From: Burkholderia pyrrocinia
GTDB lineage: Bacteria; Pseudomonadota; Gammaproteobacteria; Burkholderiales; Burkholderiaceae
Assembly (NCBI RefSeq): GCF_018417535.1
Contig: NZ_CP070977.1
Coordinates: 2,418,001 to 2,482,000 of the forward strand
Direction of reading: 5' to 3'
DNA: 64,000 nt
The first letter of the stretch is position 1, and every line of letters starts with the position of its first letter. The position numbers were made by a program, and so were the translations under genes. Positions 22,525 to 35,189 of the stretch are shown one piece after another. A model generated the notes under the pieces. It had not been told where the DNA came from and searched no databases. It worked only from the letters and a program-made list of their open reading frames with translations.

Positions 22525-23373
22525 ATGCTGCCTCGCATTGAAGCGATCCGCGCCGAGTTGCGCCCGTCCGAGCGCAAGCTCGCCGACTACATCCTCGCCG
22601 CGCCGCGCGAGGTGCTCGACCTTGCGATGACCGAGCTGTCGACGCGCGCGGGCGTCAGCCAGCCGACGATCGCGCGCTTCTGCCAGGCGCTCGGCTGCAG
22701 CGGCTTTCGCGAATTCAAGATCCGGCTCGCGCAGAGCGTCGCGCCGGGCGTGTCGTCGGTGTATCGCGACGTCGAGCCCGACGAACCGGCGCCCGGCATC
22801 ATCGGCAAGGTGTTCGACCGCACGATCGGCGCGCTGATCGAAGTACGCAACAGCCTGTCCGCGGGCAGCGTCGCCGACGCGATCTCGCTGCTGTCGAACG
22901 CGTCGCGGATCGAGTTCTACGGCGCCGGCGGCTCGGGTATCGCCGCGCAGGACATCCAGCACAAGTTCTTCCGGCTCGGCGTGCCGAGCGTCGCGTATTC
23001 GGATCCGCACACGTTCTCGATGTCGTCGGCGCTGCTCGGGCCGCACGACGTCGTCGTCGCGATCTCGAACACCGGCCGCACGCGCGACATCGTCGACGCC
23101 GCGCGCTCCGCGCTCGCGTGCGGCGCGAAAGTCGTCGCGATCACGCAGAGCCATTCGCCGCTCGCGAAGCTCGCGACGGTGAGCCTCGCATCGAACGTCG
23201 CCGAGGAAACGGACGTGTTCTCGCCGATGACGTCGCGGATGTCGCATCTCGCGATCGGCGACATCCTCGCGGTCGGCGTCGCGCTGTCGCGCGGTCCCGC
23301 GCTGATGGAGCGGGTCGGCCGCGCGAAGGAAGCGATCACGCGCCGGCGGATCGACGACGGCGCGAAGGATTGA
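22525..23373 (+). CDS. hexR: HexR-type RpiR-family regulator
   Basis: This is a 282-residue regulator with an RpiR helix-turn-helix at about 1-75 (LRPSERKLADYIL, then ELSTRAGVSQPTIARFCQALG) and a SIS sugar-phosphate domain at about 120-260 (FYGAGGSGIAAQD, AISNTGRTRDIVD). HexR proteins repress edd/eda, and often zwf and gap, and release DNA on binding KDPG. Being divergent from edd with two shared palindromes supports that role. The symbol rests on context; other RpiR proteins share the fold. Confidence 0.85.
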   Translation: MLPRIEAIRAELRPSERKLADYILAAPREVLDLAMTELSTRAGVSQPTIARFCQALGCSGFREFKIRLAQSVAPGVSSVYRDVEPDEPAPGIIGKVFDRTIGALIEVRNSLSAGSVADAISLLSNASRIEFYGAGGSGIAAQDIQHKFFRLGVPSVAYSDPHTFSMSSALLGPHDVVVAISNTGRTRDIVDAARSALACGAKVVAITQSHSPLAKLATVSLASNVAEETDVFSPMTSRMSHLAIGDILAVGVALSRGPALMERVGRAKEAITRRRIDDGAKD

Positions 23374-23405
23374 AAAGCGCCGTGCAGAACCTCGCGTAAA
23401 CGACA

Positions 23406-23429
23406 AACGGCGCCCCACAGGGCGCCGTT
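23406..23429. terminator. Hairpin between hexR and hemJ genes
   Basis: AACGGCGCCC and GGGCGCCGTT form a 10-bp stem with a CACA loop between converging genes. There is no T run, only a short A stretch on one side. Confidence 0.7.
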
Positions 23430-23469
23430 GCGCATGGATCGACGCCGGCAGGCTCGCCGGCCGCACCGC

Positions 23470-23892
23470 TCAAAACGGCTTGATCACGACCAGCGCGACC
23501 GCCGCGAGCATGCCGAGCACCGGCAACTCGTTGAACACGCGATACCACTTGTCGGTGCGGCGATTCTCGCCGCGCTCGAACACCCGCAGCAGGTGCCCGC
23601 AGTACGCATGGTAGATGACGAGCAGCAGCACGACCGTCACCTTCGCATGGATCCAGCCCTGCCCCTGCCCAATGCCGATCGCGAGCCAGAGCCACAGCCC
23701 GCAGGCCAGCGCCGGCACCGCGATCATCGTCATGAAGCGGAACAGCTTGCGCGCCATCAGCAACAGGCGCCGCACGGCGGCCGGATCGGTTTCCATGGCC
23801 AGGTTCACGTAGATGCGCGGCAGGTAGAACAGCCCCGCGAACCACGCGGCGATCAGAACGATATGGAACGTCTTGACCCAGAGCATTGCCAT
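23470..23892 (-). CDS. hemJ: HemJ/CopD-type membrane protein (probable protoporphyrinogen oxidase)
   Basis: This is a 140-residue membrane protein with about four helices. MLWVKTFHIVLIAAWFAGLF near the start carries the conserved His, and GWIHAKVTVVLLLVIYH holds the conserved Lys/His. The ending FNELPVL, then VVIKPF, matches the HemJ family (UPF0093), which oxidises protoporphyrinogen IX in haem synthesis. Databases often label such proteins CopD-like. The start is the ATG at 23892; 23886 is also possible. It lies 17 bases after proA and may be co-transcribed. Confidence 0.78.
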   Translation of the reverse strand: MAMLWVKTFHIVLIAAWFAGLFYLPRIYVNLAMETDPAAVRRLLLMARKLFRFMTMIAVPALACGLWLWLAIGIGQGQGWIHAKVTVVLLLVIYHAYCGHLLRVFERGENRRTDKWYRVFNELPVLGMLAAVALVVIKPF

Positions 23893-23909
23893 CGGTTGTG
23901 CGCCTCGCT

Positions 23910-25181
23910 TTACTGGCGGCCTTCGCCGTGCCCGAGCACGACGTACTTCAGCGACGTCAGCCCTTCCAGGCCGACGGGGCCGCGTGCGTGCAGCTTGTCG
24001 TTCGAGATGCCGATTTCCGCGCCGAGGCCGAATTCGAAGCCGTCCGCGAAGCGCGTCGACGCGTTGACCATCACGCTCGCCGAATCGACCTCGCGCAGGA
24101 AACGCATCGCGCGGTCGTGATCCTCGGTGACGATCGCATCCGTGTGATGCGAGCCGTAATGGTTGATGTGCTCGATCGCGGCGTCGAGGCCGTCGACGAC
24201 CTTGATCGCGAGCACCGGCGCGAGATATTCGGTGTGCCAGTCTTCCTCGGTCGCATCGACGAGCGGACCGACGCCCGCCTCGGCGAGCACCGCGCGCGCG
24301 GCCGCATCGACGCGCAGCTCGACCTGCTTGTCGCGATACAGCTTGCCGAGCGGCGGCAGCAGCTTCGCCGCGATGCCGCTCGCGACGAGCAGCGTCTCCA
24401 TCGTGTTGCAGGTGCCGTAGCGGTGCGTCTTCGCGTTGTCGCAGACGGTGAGCGCCTTGCCGAGATCGGCGCGATCGTCGACGTACACATGGCAGATGCC
24501 GTCGAGGTGCTTGATCATCGGCACGCGCGCCTCGTTGATCAGGCGCTCGATCAGGCTCTTGCCGCCGCGCGGCACGATCACGTCGACGTATTCGGTCATC
24601 GTGATCAGCTTGCCGACCGCCGCGCGATCGGCGGTTTCGACGACCTGCACCGCGTCCTGCGGCAGGCCGGCCGCCGCAAGCCCTTCGCCGATCAGCTTCG
24701 CGAGCGCCGTGTTCGATTCGAGCGCTTCGGAGCCGCCGCGGAGGATCGTCGCGTTGCCCGACTTCAGGCACAGCGCGGCCGCGTCGATCGTCACGTTCGG
24801 GCGCGACTCGTAGATGATGCCGATCACGCCGAGCGGCACGCGCATCTGGCCGACCTGGATCCCGCTCGGGCGGTACTTGAGGTTGCCGATCTCGCCGATC
24901 GGATCGGCCAGCGACGCAACCTGGCGCAGGCCTTCGACCATGGTCTTCAGCGCGTTGTCGGAGAGCGTCAGGCGGTCGACGAACGCAGCATCGAGCCCTT
25001 TTTCACGGGCGCGGGCGACGTCGCGCGCGTTCGCGTCCTTCAGTGCCTGCGCGTCGCGTTCGATCGCACGGGCCACGGCGTCGAGCGCCGCGTTCTTCGC
25101 GGCCGTGCTGGCGCGCGCCATCGCGCGGGAAGCCTGCCGGGCGCGGCGGCCCAGGTCGGTCATGTACTGATCGATATCCAT
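23910..25181 (-). CDS. proA: Gamma-glutamyl phosphate reductase
   Basis: This is a 423-residue aldehyde-dehydrogenase-fold enzyme that reduces gamma-glutamyl phosphate to the semialdehyde with NADPH in proline synthesis. [14 protein letters not shown] contains the catalytic cysteine, [12 protein letters not shown] is the phosphate-binding segment, and GTEYLAP-like and [16 protein letters not shown] segments complete the family pattern. Its length is normal. The ATG at 25181 is the start; upstream sequence is not protein-like. It follows holA after about 165 bases. Confidence 0.96.
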   Translation of the reverse strand: MDIDQYMTDLGRRARQASRAMARASTAAKNAALDAVARAIERDAQALKDANARDVARAREKGLDAAFVDRLTLSDNALKTMVEGLRQVASLADPIGEIGNLKYRPSGIQVGQMRVPLGVIGIIYESRPNVTIDAAALCLKSGNATILRGGSEALESNTALAKLIGEGLAAAGLPQDAVQVVETADRAAVGKLITMTEYVDVIVPRGGKSLIERLINEARVPMIKHLDGICHVYVDDRADLGKALTVCDNAKTHRYGTCNTMETLLVASGIAAKLLPPLGKLYRDKQVELRVDAAARAVLAEAGVGPLVDATEEDWHTEYLAPVLAIKVVDGLDAAIEHINHYGSHHTDAIVTEDHDRAMRFLREVDSASVMVNASTRFADGFEFGLGAEIGISNDKLHARGPVGLEGLTSLKYVVLGHGEGRQ

Positions 25182-25345
25182 CGTGTGACTCGAGAAGCGA
25201 GCCGCGCTGGGCGGCATGAATTCGTGGGGAGCGTGGGGCTGCCATCCGCGGGACGGCCATCCGGGCGCGGCGGCCGACAGGCCGCCCCGACTATCGAAAC
25301 ATTGTAAGCGGGTTGCGCGGCGTGCGCTGAAGGCCCGAACGGGAC

Positions 25346-26440
25346 TTAGCGTCGCACGCGACCCGCGGTCGGCGGTCGCTCGCCGCGCGCGCCCGCGACA
25401 GTCATCGCGAGCTGGAACAGCCCGTCCCACGGATCGGGCGGCGGTTCGTCCTGCGTGCGGCGGCCCGGCGCGACGGCCGTGAGCCCCTTGACCTGCCGGT
25501 CGAGCTTCGCGGCAAACGCGAGCGCCTTCTCGAGCACGGGTTCCGACACGCGGTTCAGCGCGGGACCGATCAGCCGCTCGCGCGGGCCCCACACGCGGTT
25601 CTCGCGCAGCAGCGTCGCCAGCGGCTTGCCGGCGGTCGCGCCGCGCTTGATCCGCAGCAGCGTGCGCAACTCCTCGACGACAGCCCACATCACGAGCACG
25701 ATCGCCTCGCCCTCGCCCTTCAGCCCGTCGATCATCCGCGCGAGCCGCGCGGCGTCGCCGGCGAGCATCGCTTCGTTCAGCTTGAACACGTCGTAGCGGG
25801 CGACGTTCAGCACCGCATCGTGCACCTGCTCGAACGACAGCGCGCCCTGCGGATACAGCAACCCGAGTTTCTGGATTTCCTGGTGCGCGGCGAGCAGGTT
25901 GCCTTCGACGCGCTCCGCGATGAACTGCAGCGCGCGCCGCCCGTCGTCGCCGGCCGCGACGCGCTGGCCCTGCATCGACAGACGCTGGCCGATCCAGTTC
26001 GGCAGTTGCGCGCGGTCGACCGGATCGATCTTCAGCGCGACGCCGCCGTTCTGCAGCGCGGTAAACCACGCGGATTTCTGCGTGGCCGCGTCGAGACGCG
26101 GCAGCGTGACGAGCATCAGCGCATCGGGATTGGGCGTGGCCGCGAGCGTCTTCAGCGCGTCGGCGCCTTCCTTGCCGGGCTTGCCCGACGGAATGCGCAA
26201 CTCGATCAACTGGCGCTCGCCGAACAGCGACATCGCCTGGGTCGCGCCGAGCAGCACGCTCCAGTCGAAGCCGCGCTCGACCGTATGCACCGAACGTTCG
26301 GTGAAGCCGGCCGCGCGCGCGGCCGCGCGAATGCGGTCGCACGCTTCCTGCGCGAGCAGCGGCTCGTCGCCGTAGACGGTATAGAGCCCGGCCAACCCCT
26401 TCGCGAGGTGCGGCTCCAGCGCATCAAGTCGCAATTGCAT
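25346..26440 (-). CDS. holA: DNA polymerase III subunit delta
   Basis: This is a 364-residue HolA, the clamp-loader subunit that opens the beta clamp. The family opening [27 protein letters not shown] is present (compare E. coli LYLLLGNDPLL), followed by an AAA+-like fold and the C-terminal collar helices. [11 protein letters not shown] and [16 protein letters not shown] are typical beta-proteobacterial segments. The length is slightly above E. coli (343). The gap to lptE upstream is 18 bases, matching the conserved leuS-lptE-holA order. Confidence 0.93.
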   Translation of the reverse strand: MQLRLDALEPHLAKGLAGLYTVYGDEPLLAQEACDRIRAAARAAGFTERSVHTVERGFDWSVLLGATQAMSLFGERQLIELRIPSGKPGKEGADALKTLAATPNPDALMLVTLPRLDAATQKSAWFTALQNGGVALKIDPVDRAQLPNWIGQRLSMQGQRVAAGDDGRRALQFIAERVEGNLLAAHQEIQKLGLLYPQGALSFEQVHDAVLNVARYDVFKLNEAMLAGDAARLARMIDGLKGEGEAIVLVMWAVVEELRTLLRIKRGATAGKPLATLLRENRVWGPRERLIGPALNRVSEPVLEKALAFAAKLDRQVKGLTAVAPGRRTQDEPPPDPWDGLFQLAMTVAGARGERPPTAGRVRR

Positions 26441-26458
26441 CGGTGCGTGCGCCGTCGA

Positions 26459-27010
26459 TCAGAGCGGCGGCGGCGGCAGCGGCGCGCGCGGCGCGACGCC
26501 CGGCACCACGTCCTCCGGCGCCGGCGCCAGCGAGTGGACGATCGCGAGACGCCTCATCAACTGGTCGACCGCATCGTTCTGCATGTCGCCGTACAGGATG
26601 TCGGCTTCCTGCGCCTTCGCGTTCGTGTACTGGTCGCTGTACGTCATCGCGCGGTTCAGCGCGATCGCGCTCGGCGGGATCAGCACGGTGCCGTCCTTGC
26701 TCGTCAGCGTGTAGTTCAGCGTATAGAACAGCGCGTATTCCTGCGCCGAACCGTACTTGTTGAGCGTCAGCGTGTTCTGCCCGCGCGACTCCCACATGCG
26801 CAGCACGGCGTCGGCGTCGTCCGCCGACTTGACGATCTTCGTGTCGCTGCCGGCCTCGACGAGGCGCGTCAGCCGCGCCTCGACGGGTGCCGGCGCGCCG
26901 GCCACCAGCAGGTGCTTGAACGCATAGTCCTGCTGGCCGCGCAACTGGAAGCCGCATGCCGACAGCGCCACCGCGCTGCCGACGAGCATCAAAAACGATC
27001 TGCGGATCAC
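26459..27010 (-). CDS. lptE: LPS-assembly lipoprotein LptE
   Basis: This is a 183-residue outer-membrane lipoprotein, the plug partner of LptD in LPS export. The signal peptide ends in the lipobox LSAC with Cys at residue 19, followed by GFQLRG, the classical LptE/RlpB start. The chosen start is a GTG at 27010 because AAGGAG sits five bases upstream; the next ATG would shorten the basic n-region. The C-terminus is Pro-rich (ending LPPPPL). It lies between leuS and holA as in most proteobacteria. Confidence 0.92.
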   Translation of the reverse strand: MIRRSFLMLVGSAVALSACGFQLRGQQDYAFKHLLVAGAPAPVEARLTRLVEAGSDTKIVKSADDADAVLRMWESRGQNTLTLNKYGSAQEYALFYTLNYTLTSKDGTVLIPPSAIALNRAMTYSDQYTNAKAQEADILYGDMQNDAVDQLMRRLAIVHSLAPAPEDVVPGVAPRAPLPPPPL

Positions 27011-27048
27011 CTTCGCTCCTTCTGGGTACGTCCGACGGCCGGCGGCCG

Positions 27049-29840
<2,792 letters not shown>

Positions 29841-29936
29841 AAAAACGTTGATTATACCGCCCGCGCCGGCCCATTCGGCCGGTCTCGCGGCGTACGGCCG
29901 ATCCCGCGGCGGGCACGGACCGGCCGGAAGATCCGC

Positions 29937-30398
29937 TCAGCGGTTCGCCGGCACGGCAGACGGCGCGACGGAACCGCCCGCCTGCGGCGGCACGTCGGTC
30001 ACGAAGCCGATCCGCGTGAGGCCCGCGGCCTGCGCGGCGCCCATCACCTGCGCGATCACGTCGTAGCGGGTCGCGCGCGACGCACGCAGCCGCAGCTCGG
30101 GCGGCGCGCTGCCCGCGGCGGCGGCCCGGAACCGCGCGGGCAGCGCGTCGAGCGCAACCGGCGCGTCGTCCCAATACAGCGTGCCAGCGTCGTCGATCGA
30201 CAGCGTGACGGATTGCGGCGTGTCGCGCGCGACGCTGGCCGCGACCTTCGGCAGGTCGAGCCGGATCGCGTGCGTCATCAGCGGCGCGGTAATGATGAAG
30301 ATGACGAGCAGCACGAGCATCACGTCGATCAGCGGCGTCATGTTGATTTCCGCCATCGGCGCGGAGGTCTTGTGGTGCTCGAGTCCGCCGAATGCCAT
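29937..30398 (-). CDS. ExbD/TolR-family proton-channel protein
   Basis: The 153-residue protein has one N-terminal transmembrane helix, and EINMTPLIDVMLVLLVIFII contains the conserved Asp of the proton pathway. The remainder is a periplasmic domain. It works with the ExbB/TolQ-type partner encoded just upstream to energise a TonB- or Tol-like system. The ATG at 30398 fits GGAGG at seven bases; the ATG at 30404 would be too close. No tonB, tolA or receptor gene is adjacent, so the specific system is undecided. Confidence 0.9.
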   Translation of the reverse strand: MAFGGLEHHKTSAPMAEINMTPLIDVMLVLLVIFIITAPLMTHAIRLDLPKVAASVARDTPQSVTLSIDDAGTLYWDDAPVALDALPARFRAAAAGSAPPELRLRASRATRYDVIAQVMGAAQAAGLTRIGFVTDVPPQAGGSVAPSAVPANR

Positions 30399-30422
30399 GG
30401 TCATTCCTCCTTGGCTTGCGCG

Positions 30423-31091
30423 TCAGTCGCCCTGCGCGCACACGAATACGTGCAGGTCGCGTGCGAAGCCGTCGAGCTCCTCGGCGAGTTGCCGCACGAG
30501 CCGCCCGAGGATGTTGTAGGCCAGCACGGCCGGAATCGCGACGACGAGCCCGAACGCGGTCATGATCAGCGCCTCACCGACCGGCCCCGCGACGTTCTCG
30601 ATCTGCGCCTGCCCGCTCGCGGCGATGCTGCCGAGCGCGTGGTAGATGCCCCACACGGTGCCGAGCAGCCCGACGAACGGCGCGGTGCTGCCGATCGACG
30701 CGAGCAGCACCTGGCCGAATTCGAGACGCCGCTGCGAGCGCAGCATCGCATGGCGCAACGCGCGCAGCACGCGTTCGTTGCGCTCGACGCGCGCGGCCAG
30801 CGCGGCCGGATCGTGGTCGTCGGCCGCGTCGCGCGCGGCTTCGGCGAGCGGCACGAACACGCGCTCACGGTCGGCGCCGGCGAGCGCGGCAATGCCCGCA
30901 TCGAGCGACGGCGCGCGCCAGAACGCGACGAGCGCGCGCGGCCCCTGCCGCTTCGCGCGGACCAGCAGCCAGGCTTTCATGAAGAGGAAGCACCAGCTGG
31001 CGACGGACATCGCCAGCAGCACATAGGCGACCGCATGCGTGATCGCATCGCCGCTTTCGAGGTAGTGGACAACGCCGGTGGGAATCGCCAT
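30423..31091 (-). CDS. MotA/TolQ/ExbB-family proton channel
   Basis: This is a 222-residue three-helix inner-membrane protein. Helix 1 is near 16-42 (AVAYVLLAMSVASWCFLFMK). Helices 2 and 3 are in the C-terminal half, with ASIGSTAPFVGLLGTVWGIY and GEALIMTAFGLVVAIPAVL, the signature of the family. It forms the pentameric channel around ExbD/TolR. It starts 18 bases after dapB and ends 24 bases before exbD, so it is part of one leftward operon. Confidence 0.92.
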   Translation of the reverse strand: MAIPTGVVHYLESGDAITHAVAYVLLAMSVASWCFLFMKAWLLVRAKRQGPRALVAFWRAPSLDAGIAALAGADRERVFVPLAEAARDAADDHDPAALAARVERNERVLRALRHAMLRSQRRLEFGQVLLASIGSTAPFVGLLGTVWGIYHALGSIAASGQAQIENVAGPVGEALIMTAFGLVVAIPAVLAYNILGRLVRQLAEELDGFARDLHVFVCAQGD

Positions 31092-31109
31092 CGGAGTTTC
31101 CCCGTTGTG

Positions 31110-31907
31110 TCAGCGCAGGCCGAGCACGTCCTGCATGTCGAACAGGCCGGCGCCGCGCGCCGACAGGAAACGGACCGCGCGCAGCGCGCCCTGCGCGTAC
31201 GACACGCGGCTCGACGACTTGTGCGTGATCTCGATGCGCTCGCCGATCCCGGCGAACAGCACGGTGTGATCGCCGACGATGTCGCCGCCGCGCACCGCGG
31301 CAAAGCCGATCGACGACGGATCGCGCTCGCCCGTCACGCCATGACGGCCGTACACCGCGCAATCGTCGAGCGAGCGCCCGAGCGCGCCGGCGACGGCTTC
31401 GCCCATCATCAGCGCGGTGCCCGACGGCGCGTCGACCTTGTGGCGGTGATGCGCCTCGATGATCTCGATGTCGTAGCCGTGCGAGAAATGCTTTGCCGCG
31501 AATTCGAGCAGCTTCAGCGTGACGTTCACGCCGACGCTCATGTTCGCCGCGAACACGATGCCGATCTTGCCCGCAGCGGCCTGCAGTTCGGCCTTCTGCT
31601 CGGCGGTGAAGCCGGTCGTGCCGATCACGAGCTTCACGTCATGGCGCAGCGCGGCCTCGATGTGCGCGATCGTGCCTTCCGGACGCGTGAAATCGATCAG
31701 GTAGTCGGCCTGCGCGAACACGGCGTCGAGGTCGTCGGTCAGCTTGACCCCGGTTTCCTTGCCGAGGAACGCGCCGGCGTCCTGGCCGAGGAACGGCGAA
31801 TCGGCGCGGTCGAGCGCGCCGACGAGCTGTGTGTCGGGATCGTTGAGAACGGCTTCGATCAGCATCCGGCCCATTCGGCCCGATGCGCCGGCAATCGCAA
31901 TCTTCAT
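31110..31907 (-). CDS. dapB: 4-hydroxy-tetrahydrodipicolinate reductase
   Basis: This is a 265-residue enzyme of lysine and meso-diaminopimelate synthesis. The dinucleotide loop [10 protein letters not shown] is at 7-16. [19 protein letters not shown] is the DapB signature, with the catalytic His pair and Lys. Its length is standard (E. coli 273). The start [10 protein letters not shown] is unambiguous. It lies between bamE and the proton-channel genes on the same strand. Confidence 0.96.
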   Translation of the reverse strand: MKIAIAGASGRMGRMLIEAVLNDPDTQLVGALDRADSPFLGQDAGAFLGKETGVKLTDDLDAVFAQADYLIDFTRPEGTIAHIEAALRHDVKLVIGTTGFTAEQKAELQAAAGKIGIVFAANMSVGVNVTLKLLEFAAKHFSHGYDIEIIEAHHRHKVDAPSGTALMMGEAVAGALGRSLDDCAVYGRHGVTGERDPSSIGFAAVRGGDIVGDHTVLFAGIGERIEITHKSSSRVSYAQGALRAVRFLSARGAGLFDMQDVLGLR

Positions 31908-31972
31908 GGCTTTCTACACGACAGGTCTAAAGGCGGGCGGCGCAAGCCGCCCCGTTTCCGCACGCCGGCCGC

Positions 31973-32791
31973 TTACTGCGACTGGGCCGGCGCGGTGATC
32001 GGCTGGTTCTGCAGCGTGTCCGAGCCTTGCGGGCCGACCGGCGGCGACGCCTCGTTCGACACGTTCGGCTGCGGCGGACGATGGAACTGGAACTGCGGCT
32101 GGATCGCCGGCACCGCGCCCGGCGGCTGGCCGCCCGGCACCGGCGCGCCGCCGGAAGCCTGGCTGGACGGCGCGAAGCGACGTGCGTTCGAGCCCTGCCC
32201 CGACACCTGGTTGGTCGCGCGGTTTGCCGCGCGCGCCGCCTGTGCGTTCGCATCCTGGTCGACCACCGCGCCGGACGCCGGCGCGGCGGCCGGGCTGGCG
32301 ACAGCCTCCGCCGCAGGCGCGCTCGCCGCTTGCGCAGCGCGCGCGGCAGCGGCCTCGGAAGCGGCCTTCGCCGCCGCGGCCGCCTTCGCCTTCTTGCCGC
32401 CGCGGTCGCCGTCGATGTCGGCCAGCAGGTCGAGCTCGGACGGCAGGTTGTCGGCGCCGGTCCAGCCCGCAAGGCGATCGCCCGAGAACGTCACGACGAG
32501 ATCGCGCTGCTGGACGATCGCCGTCGAGCCGCGCTTGAAGTAGAAGAGGTAATCCCAGCGGTCGGCGTGGAACATGTCCGCCAGCAGCGGCGTGCCGAGC
32601 AGCGCGCGCACCTGCTCGCGCGTCATGCCGACCTGCAGTTGTGCGGCTTTCTCCTGCGACACGAAGTTGCCCTGCACGACGGTGATCCGATAGGGCGTGA
32701 TGCTCTGCGCGATACGCTGCGTCACGCTGTCGTACGACGAACAACCAGCCAGCGCCGCAATGGCGGCGGCAGCGATGATGGCACTCCGCAT
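31973..32791 (-). CDS. bamE: BamE/SmpA lipoprotein with long C-terminal extension
   Basis: This is a 272-residue lipoprotein with signal peptide MRSAIIAAAAIAALAGCSS (lipobox ALAGC, Cys at 17). The BamE domain follows to about residue 130: YRITVVQGNFVSQEKAAQLQ, MTREQVRALLGTPLL and DYLFYF. BamE supports the Bam complex that inserts outer-membrane proteins. Residues after about 135 form a 130-residue low-complexity tail rich in Ala, Pro, Gln and Asn that E. coli BamE (113 residues) lacks. The ATG at 32791 has GAGGAG four bases upstream. It is divergent from fur, an arrangement seen in many proteobacteria. Confidence 0.92.
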   Translation of the reverse strand: MRSAIIAAAAIAALAGCSSYDSVTQRIAQSITPYRITVVQGNFVSQEKAAQLQVGMTREQVRALLGTPLLADMFHADRWDYLFYFKRGSTAIVQQRDLVVTFSGDRLAGWTGADNLPSELDLLADIDGDRGGKKAKAAAAAKAASEAAAARAAQAASAPAAEAVASPAAAPASGAVVDQDANAQAARAANRATNQVSGQGSNARRFAPSSQASGGAPVPGGQPPGAVPAIQPQFQFHRPPQPNVSNEASPPVGPQGSDTLQNQPITAPAQSQ

Positions 32792-32933
32792 GCGACTCCT
32801 CTGAAAGTGCGAAAGCGATTCTGGGATCATTTCCTTCACCATGCTGGCCCGCGTCGCAGGCCGCGCGTGTATCTGGAACGGCGAAAAGCCGGTAACATTG
32901 AAGCCCTGCATTGTACTCTAGGGATGCCTAGCC

Positions 32934-33362
32934 ATGACCAATCCGACGGATCTCAAGAATATCGGGCTAAAGGCCACCCTACCGCGCCTCAAGATTCTCG
33001 AGATCTTCCAGCAAAGCCCCGTACGCCACCTGACGGCCGAAGACGTCTACCGCAACCTGCTCAACGAGCAGCTCGACATCGGGCTGGCCACCGTCTACCG
33101 CGTGCTTACCCAGTTCGAGCAGGCCGGCCTGCTCACACGGAGCAACTTCGAATCCGGCAAGGCCGTGTTCGAACTGAACGAAGGCTCGCACCACGATCAC
33201 CTCGTGTGCCTCGATTGCGGCCGCGTCGAGGAATTCTTCGACGCCGAGATCGAAGGCCGCCAGCAGGCGATCGCGAAGGAGCGCGGCTTCCGGCTCCAGG
33301 AGCACTCGCTCGCGATGTACGGTTCCTGCACGACCGAGAACTGCCCGCACCGCAAGCACTGA
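32934..33362 (+). CDS. fur: Ferric uptake regulator Fur
   Basis: This is a 142-residue metal-dependent repressor. The winged helix spans about 1-80, with [20 protein letters not shown] and [26 protein letters not shown] contains the His/Cys metal-binding cluster, and [11 protein letters not shown] is a C-terminal Cys pair. The length is close to that of E. coli Fur (148). With ferrous iron it represses iron uptake genes. It is divergent from bamE and followed by its own terminator. Confidence 0.97.
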   Translation: MTNPTDLKNIGLKATLPRLKILEIFQQSPVRHLTAEDVYRNLLNEQLDIGLATVYRVLTQFEQAGLLTRSNFESGKAVFELNEGSHHDHLVCLDCGRVEEFFDAEIEGRQQAIAKERGFRLQEHSLAMYGSCTTENCPHRKH

Positions 33363-33384
33363 ATCGCGCCACCCGCGCACGAAG

Positions 33385-33426
33385 CACGGCCCGGCCGGCA
33401 TTTCGCCGCCCGGGCCGTGTTCTTTT
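33385..33426 (+). terminator. Terminator of fur
   Basis: CACGGCCCGG and CCGGGCCGTG form a 10-bp stem, followed by TTCTTTT. Confidence 0.85.
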
Positions 33427-33534
33427 CGGGATCGCGCCGCGCGTCGCGCGCGGACCGGTTCGGAACGCTTACGAACGCCCTTCGGCGATTTCACGCAGCC
33501 CGCGACCGGAACCCGACCCCGGCTGCGCGCCGCA

Positions 33535-34059
33535 TCAGGTCGTGCTCGCGCAGGCCGGCTCGAATTCGAGCGCCCACGCGCGGTCGAGCGGGATCTCGTC
33601 GCAGTTCGGCTGCGGGCCGCCGCGATCGACGATCACGAAATCGCTGACCGCGTCGAGCGCGAGCAGCGGATGGTGCCAGACGCCCTTCGCATAGTTCACG
33701 CCCTGCCAGCCAACGGCCAGGAACGCGCGCATCGCGTCGGGCCGGAATTCGCCGGCCGGCGCGACGACGATCGCGTAGCGCGACACGGCAGCAAGCGGGA
33801 TGAACGCCTGGCTGCCGTGCGGATGGCGCTCCATCAGCGTGACCGCGACCGGCAGCGCGCGCGGCTGCGCGCGAAACACGCTGACGAGCGGCCGGCCGCC
33901 GTCCGCGCAAACGTCGATCGTCGCGAGATCGTGGAAGCGCTCGGTCGTGCCGCCGTTGATCGGGAAATGCCGTGCGCCTTCGAGCGCGATCACGTCGCCG
34001 AACGGCGCGAACGCTTCGCGGGTCAGACGCTCGACGCGCAGGATATGGGGTCCGCTCAT
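33535..34059 (-). CDS. allA: Ureidoglycolate lyase
   Basis: This is a 174-residue AllA-family protein that splits ureidoglycolate to glyoxylate and urea, the last step of allantoate use by the allantoicase route. [17 protein letters not shown] and [13 protein letters not shown] segments, and [10 protein letters not shown] near the end, contain the conserved histidines of the family. The ATG at 34059 has GGAGGG upstream. It follows allantoicase by 14 bases and completes a three-gene unit with the carrier gene upstream. Confidence 0.92.
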   Translation of the reverse strand: MSGPHILRVERLTREAFAPFGDVIALEGARHFPINGGTTERFHDLATIDVCADGGRPLVSVFRAQPRALPVAVTLMERHPHGSQAFIPLAAVSRYAIVVAPAGEFRPDAMRAFLAVGWQGVNYAKGVWHHPLLALDAVSDFVIVDRGGPQPNCDEIPLDRAWALEFEPACASTT

Positions 34060-34073
34060 GCCGTTGCCCTCCT

Positions 34074-35081
34074 TCAAGCCGGCTCGCCCCACAGACGCAG
34101 GCGCGACACGCCGCCGTCCGGGAAGATGTTGAAACGCACGTGCGTGACGGGGCCGAGCGCCGCGAGCTGGTCGAACGCATGCACATGGTCCATCGACAGC
34201 TTCTGCTCGCCGAGCAGTTCAGCCCAGAACATCGCCTGCGTGACCAGCGAATCGTCGGTGCCGCCCGCGACCCGCGCGGCCTGCAGCGAGCAGCGGTCGG
34301 GGAAGTTGCCCTTGAAGAACGCCGTATCGACCTCGACGCGCCGGATGATGCCCGGCCGCGCGAGCGCGACGATCGCCCAGTCGTTGCCGGGCTCGCGGCG
34401 GCGCCGCGTTTCCCAGCCGTCGCCCATGTTCGCGCCGCGCCCCGGCATCAGCATCTGCGATGCCGGACCGAAGTGCTGGTTGTTCGCGGCCACCAGATAA
34501 CCGCCGTTCTCGATCGCCGCGAGATCGACGAGTTCGCCGGCCGGCACGTGGCGCCAGTCGCGCTGCGGCTGGCCGTACACGCGCAGCCGCGCGAGCCCGC
34601 CGTCCGGATACAGGTTCACGCGCAGGTGCGTGACCGGCTGCGCGTCGTCGACGCTCACGTAGTGATGCGAATTGCCCTGCAGCGTCGTCGCGGGGACGAT
34701 CGTGCGCCACTCGGCGTCGTCGGGCGGCGTGTCGCCTTCGGCGTTGCACGCCTCGATCGACGCGGCCGGCGGGAAATTGCCGGTGAAGTGGCTCGTGTCG
34801 AGATCGACGCCGAAAATCACGCCCGGCCGCGCGAGGCGGACCACGCAGAAGTCGTGGCCGGTCGTGCGCTTGCGGCGCGTTTCCCAGCCGTCCATCCATT
34901 TGCCGTGGTCGTCGTACTTGCCGGGAATGAACACGGCCGGCTCGGGATTCAGCATGCGCTCCTTCGGCGCGAAGAATTCGTCACTCGCAAACAATGCCTG
35001 CGCACCGAGGCGCGGGTCGGCGAGGTTCATGTAACGCCGCGTAAACGCCGGCGCATTCGGATCGAGGATGGGGGCTGCCAT
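34074..35081 (-). CDS. alc: Allantoicase
   Basis: This is a 335-residue allantoicase, hydrolysing allantoate to ureidoglycolate and urea. It consists of two homologous jelly-roll repeats (about 25-175 and 195-335), visible as duplicated segments [13 protein letters not shown] / [10 protein letters not shown] and [19 protein letters not shown] / [19 protein letters not shown]. The ATG at 35081 has GGAG five bases upstream. It lies between a DctA-type carrier and allA. Confidence 0.95.
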   Translation of the reverse strand: MAAPILDPNAPAFTRRYMNLADPRLGAQALFASDEFFAPKERMLNPEPAVFIPGKYDDHGKWMDGWETRRKRTTGHDFCVVRLARPGVIFGVDLDTSHFTGNFPPAASIEACNAEGDTPPDDAEWRTIVPATTLQGNSHHYVSVDDAQPVTHLRVNLYPDGGLARLRVYGQPQRDWRHVPAGELVDLAAIENGGYLVAANNQHFGPASQMLMPGRGANMGDGWETRRRREPGNDWAIVALARPGIIRRVEVDTAFFKGNFPDRCSLQAARVAGGTDDSLVTQAMFWAELLGEQKLSMDHVHAFDQLAALGPVTHVRFNIFPDGGVSRLRLWGEPA

Positions 35082-35099
35082 GTCGTCTCCACAGTTTTG

Positions 35100-35127
35100 A
35101 AAAGCGCCGGCGCATCGAGGCGCCGGC
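35100..35127 (-). terminator. Possible terminator after the DctA-type gene
   Basis: GCCGGCGC and GCGCCGGC form an 8-bp stem with a 6-nt loop; on the minus strand a short TTTT follows. It may only attenuate read-through into alc. Confidence 0.45.
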
Positions 35128-35189
35128 CGCATGTCTTTCGATCGCGCGGGACTACCGGGACAGAGACTGCCCCGCGCGGCAGGTCGCGC

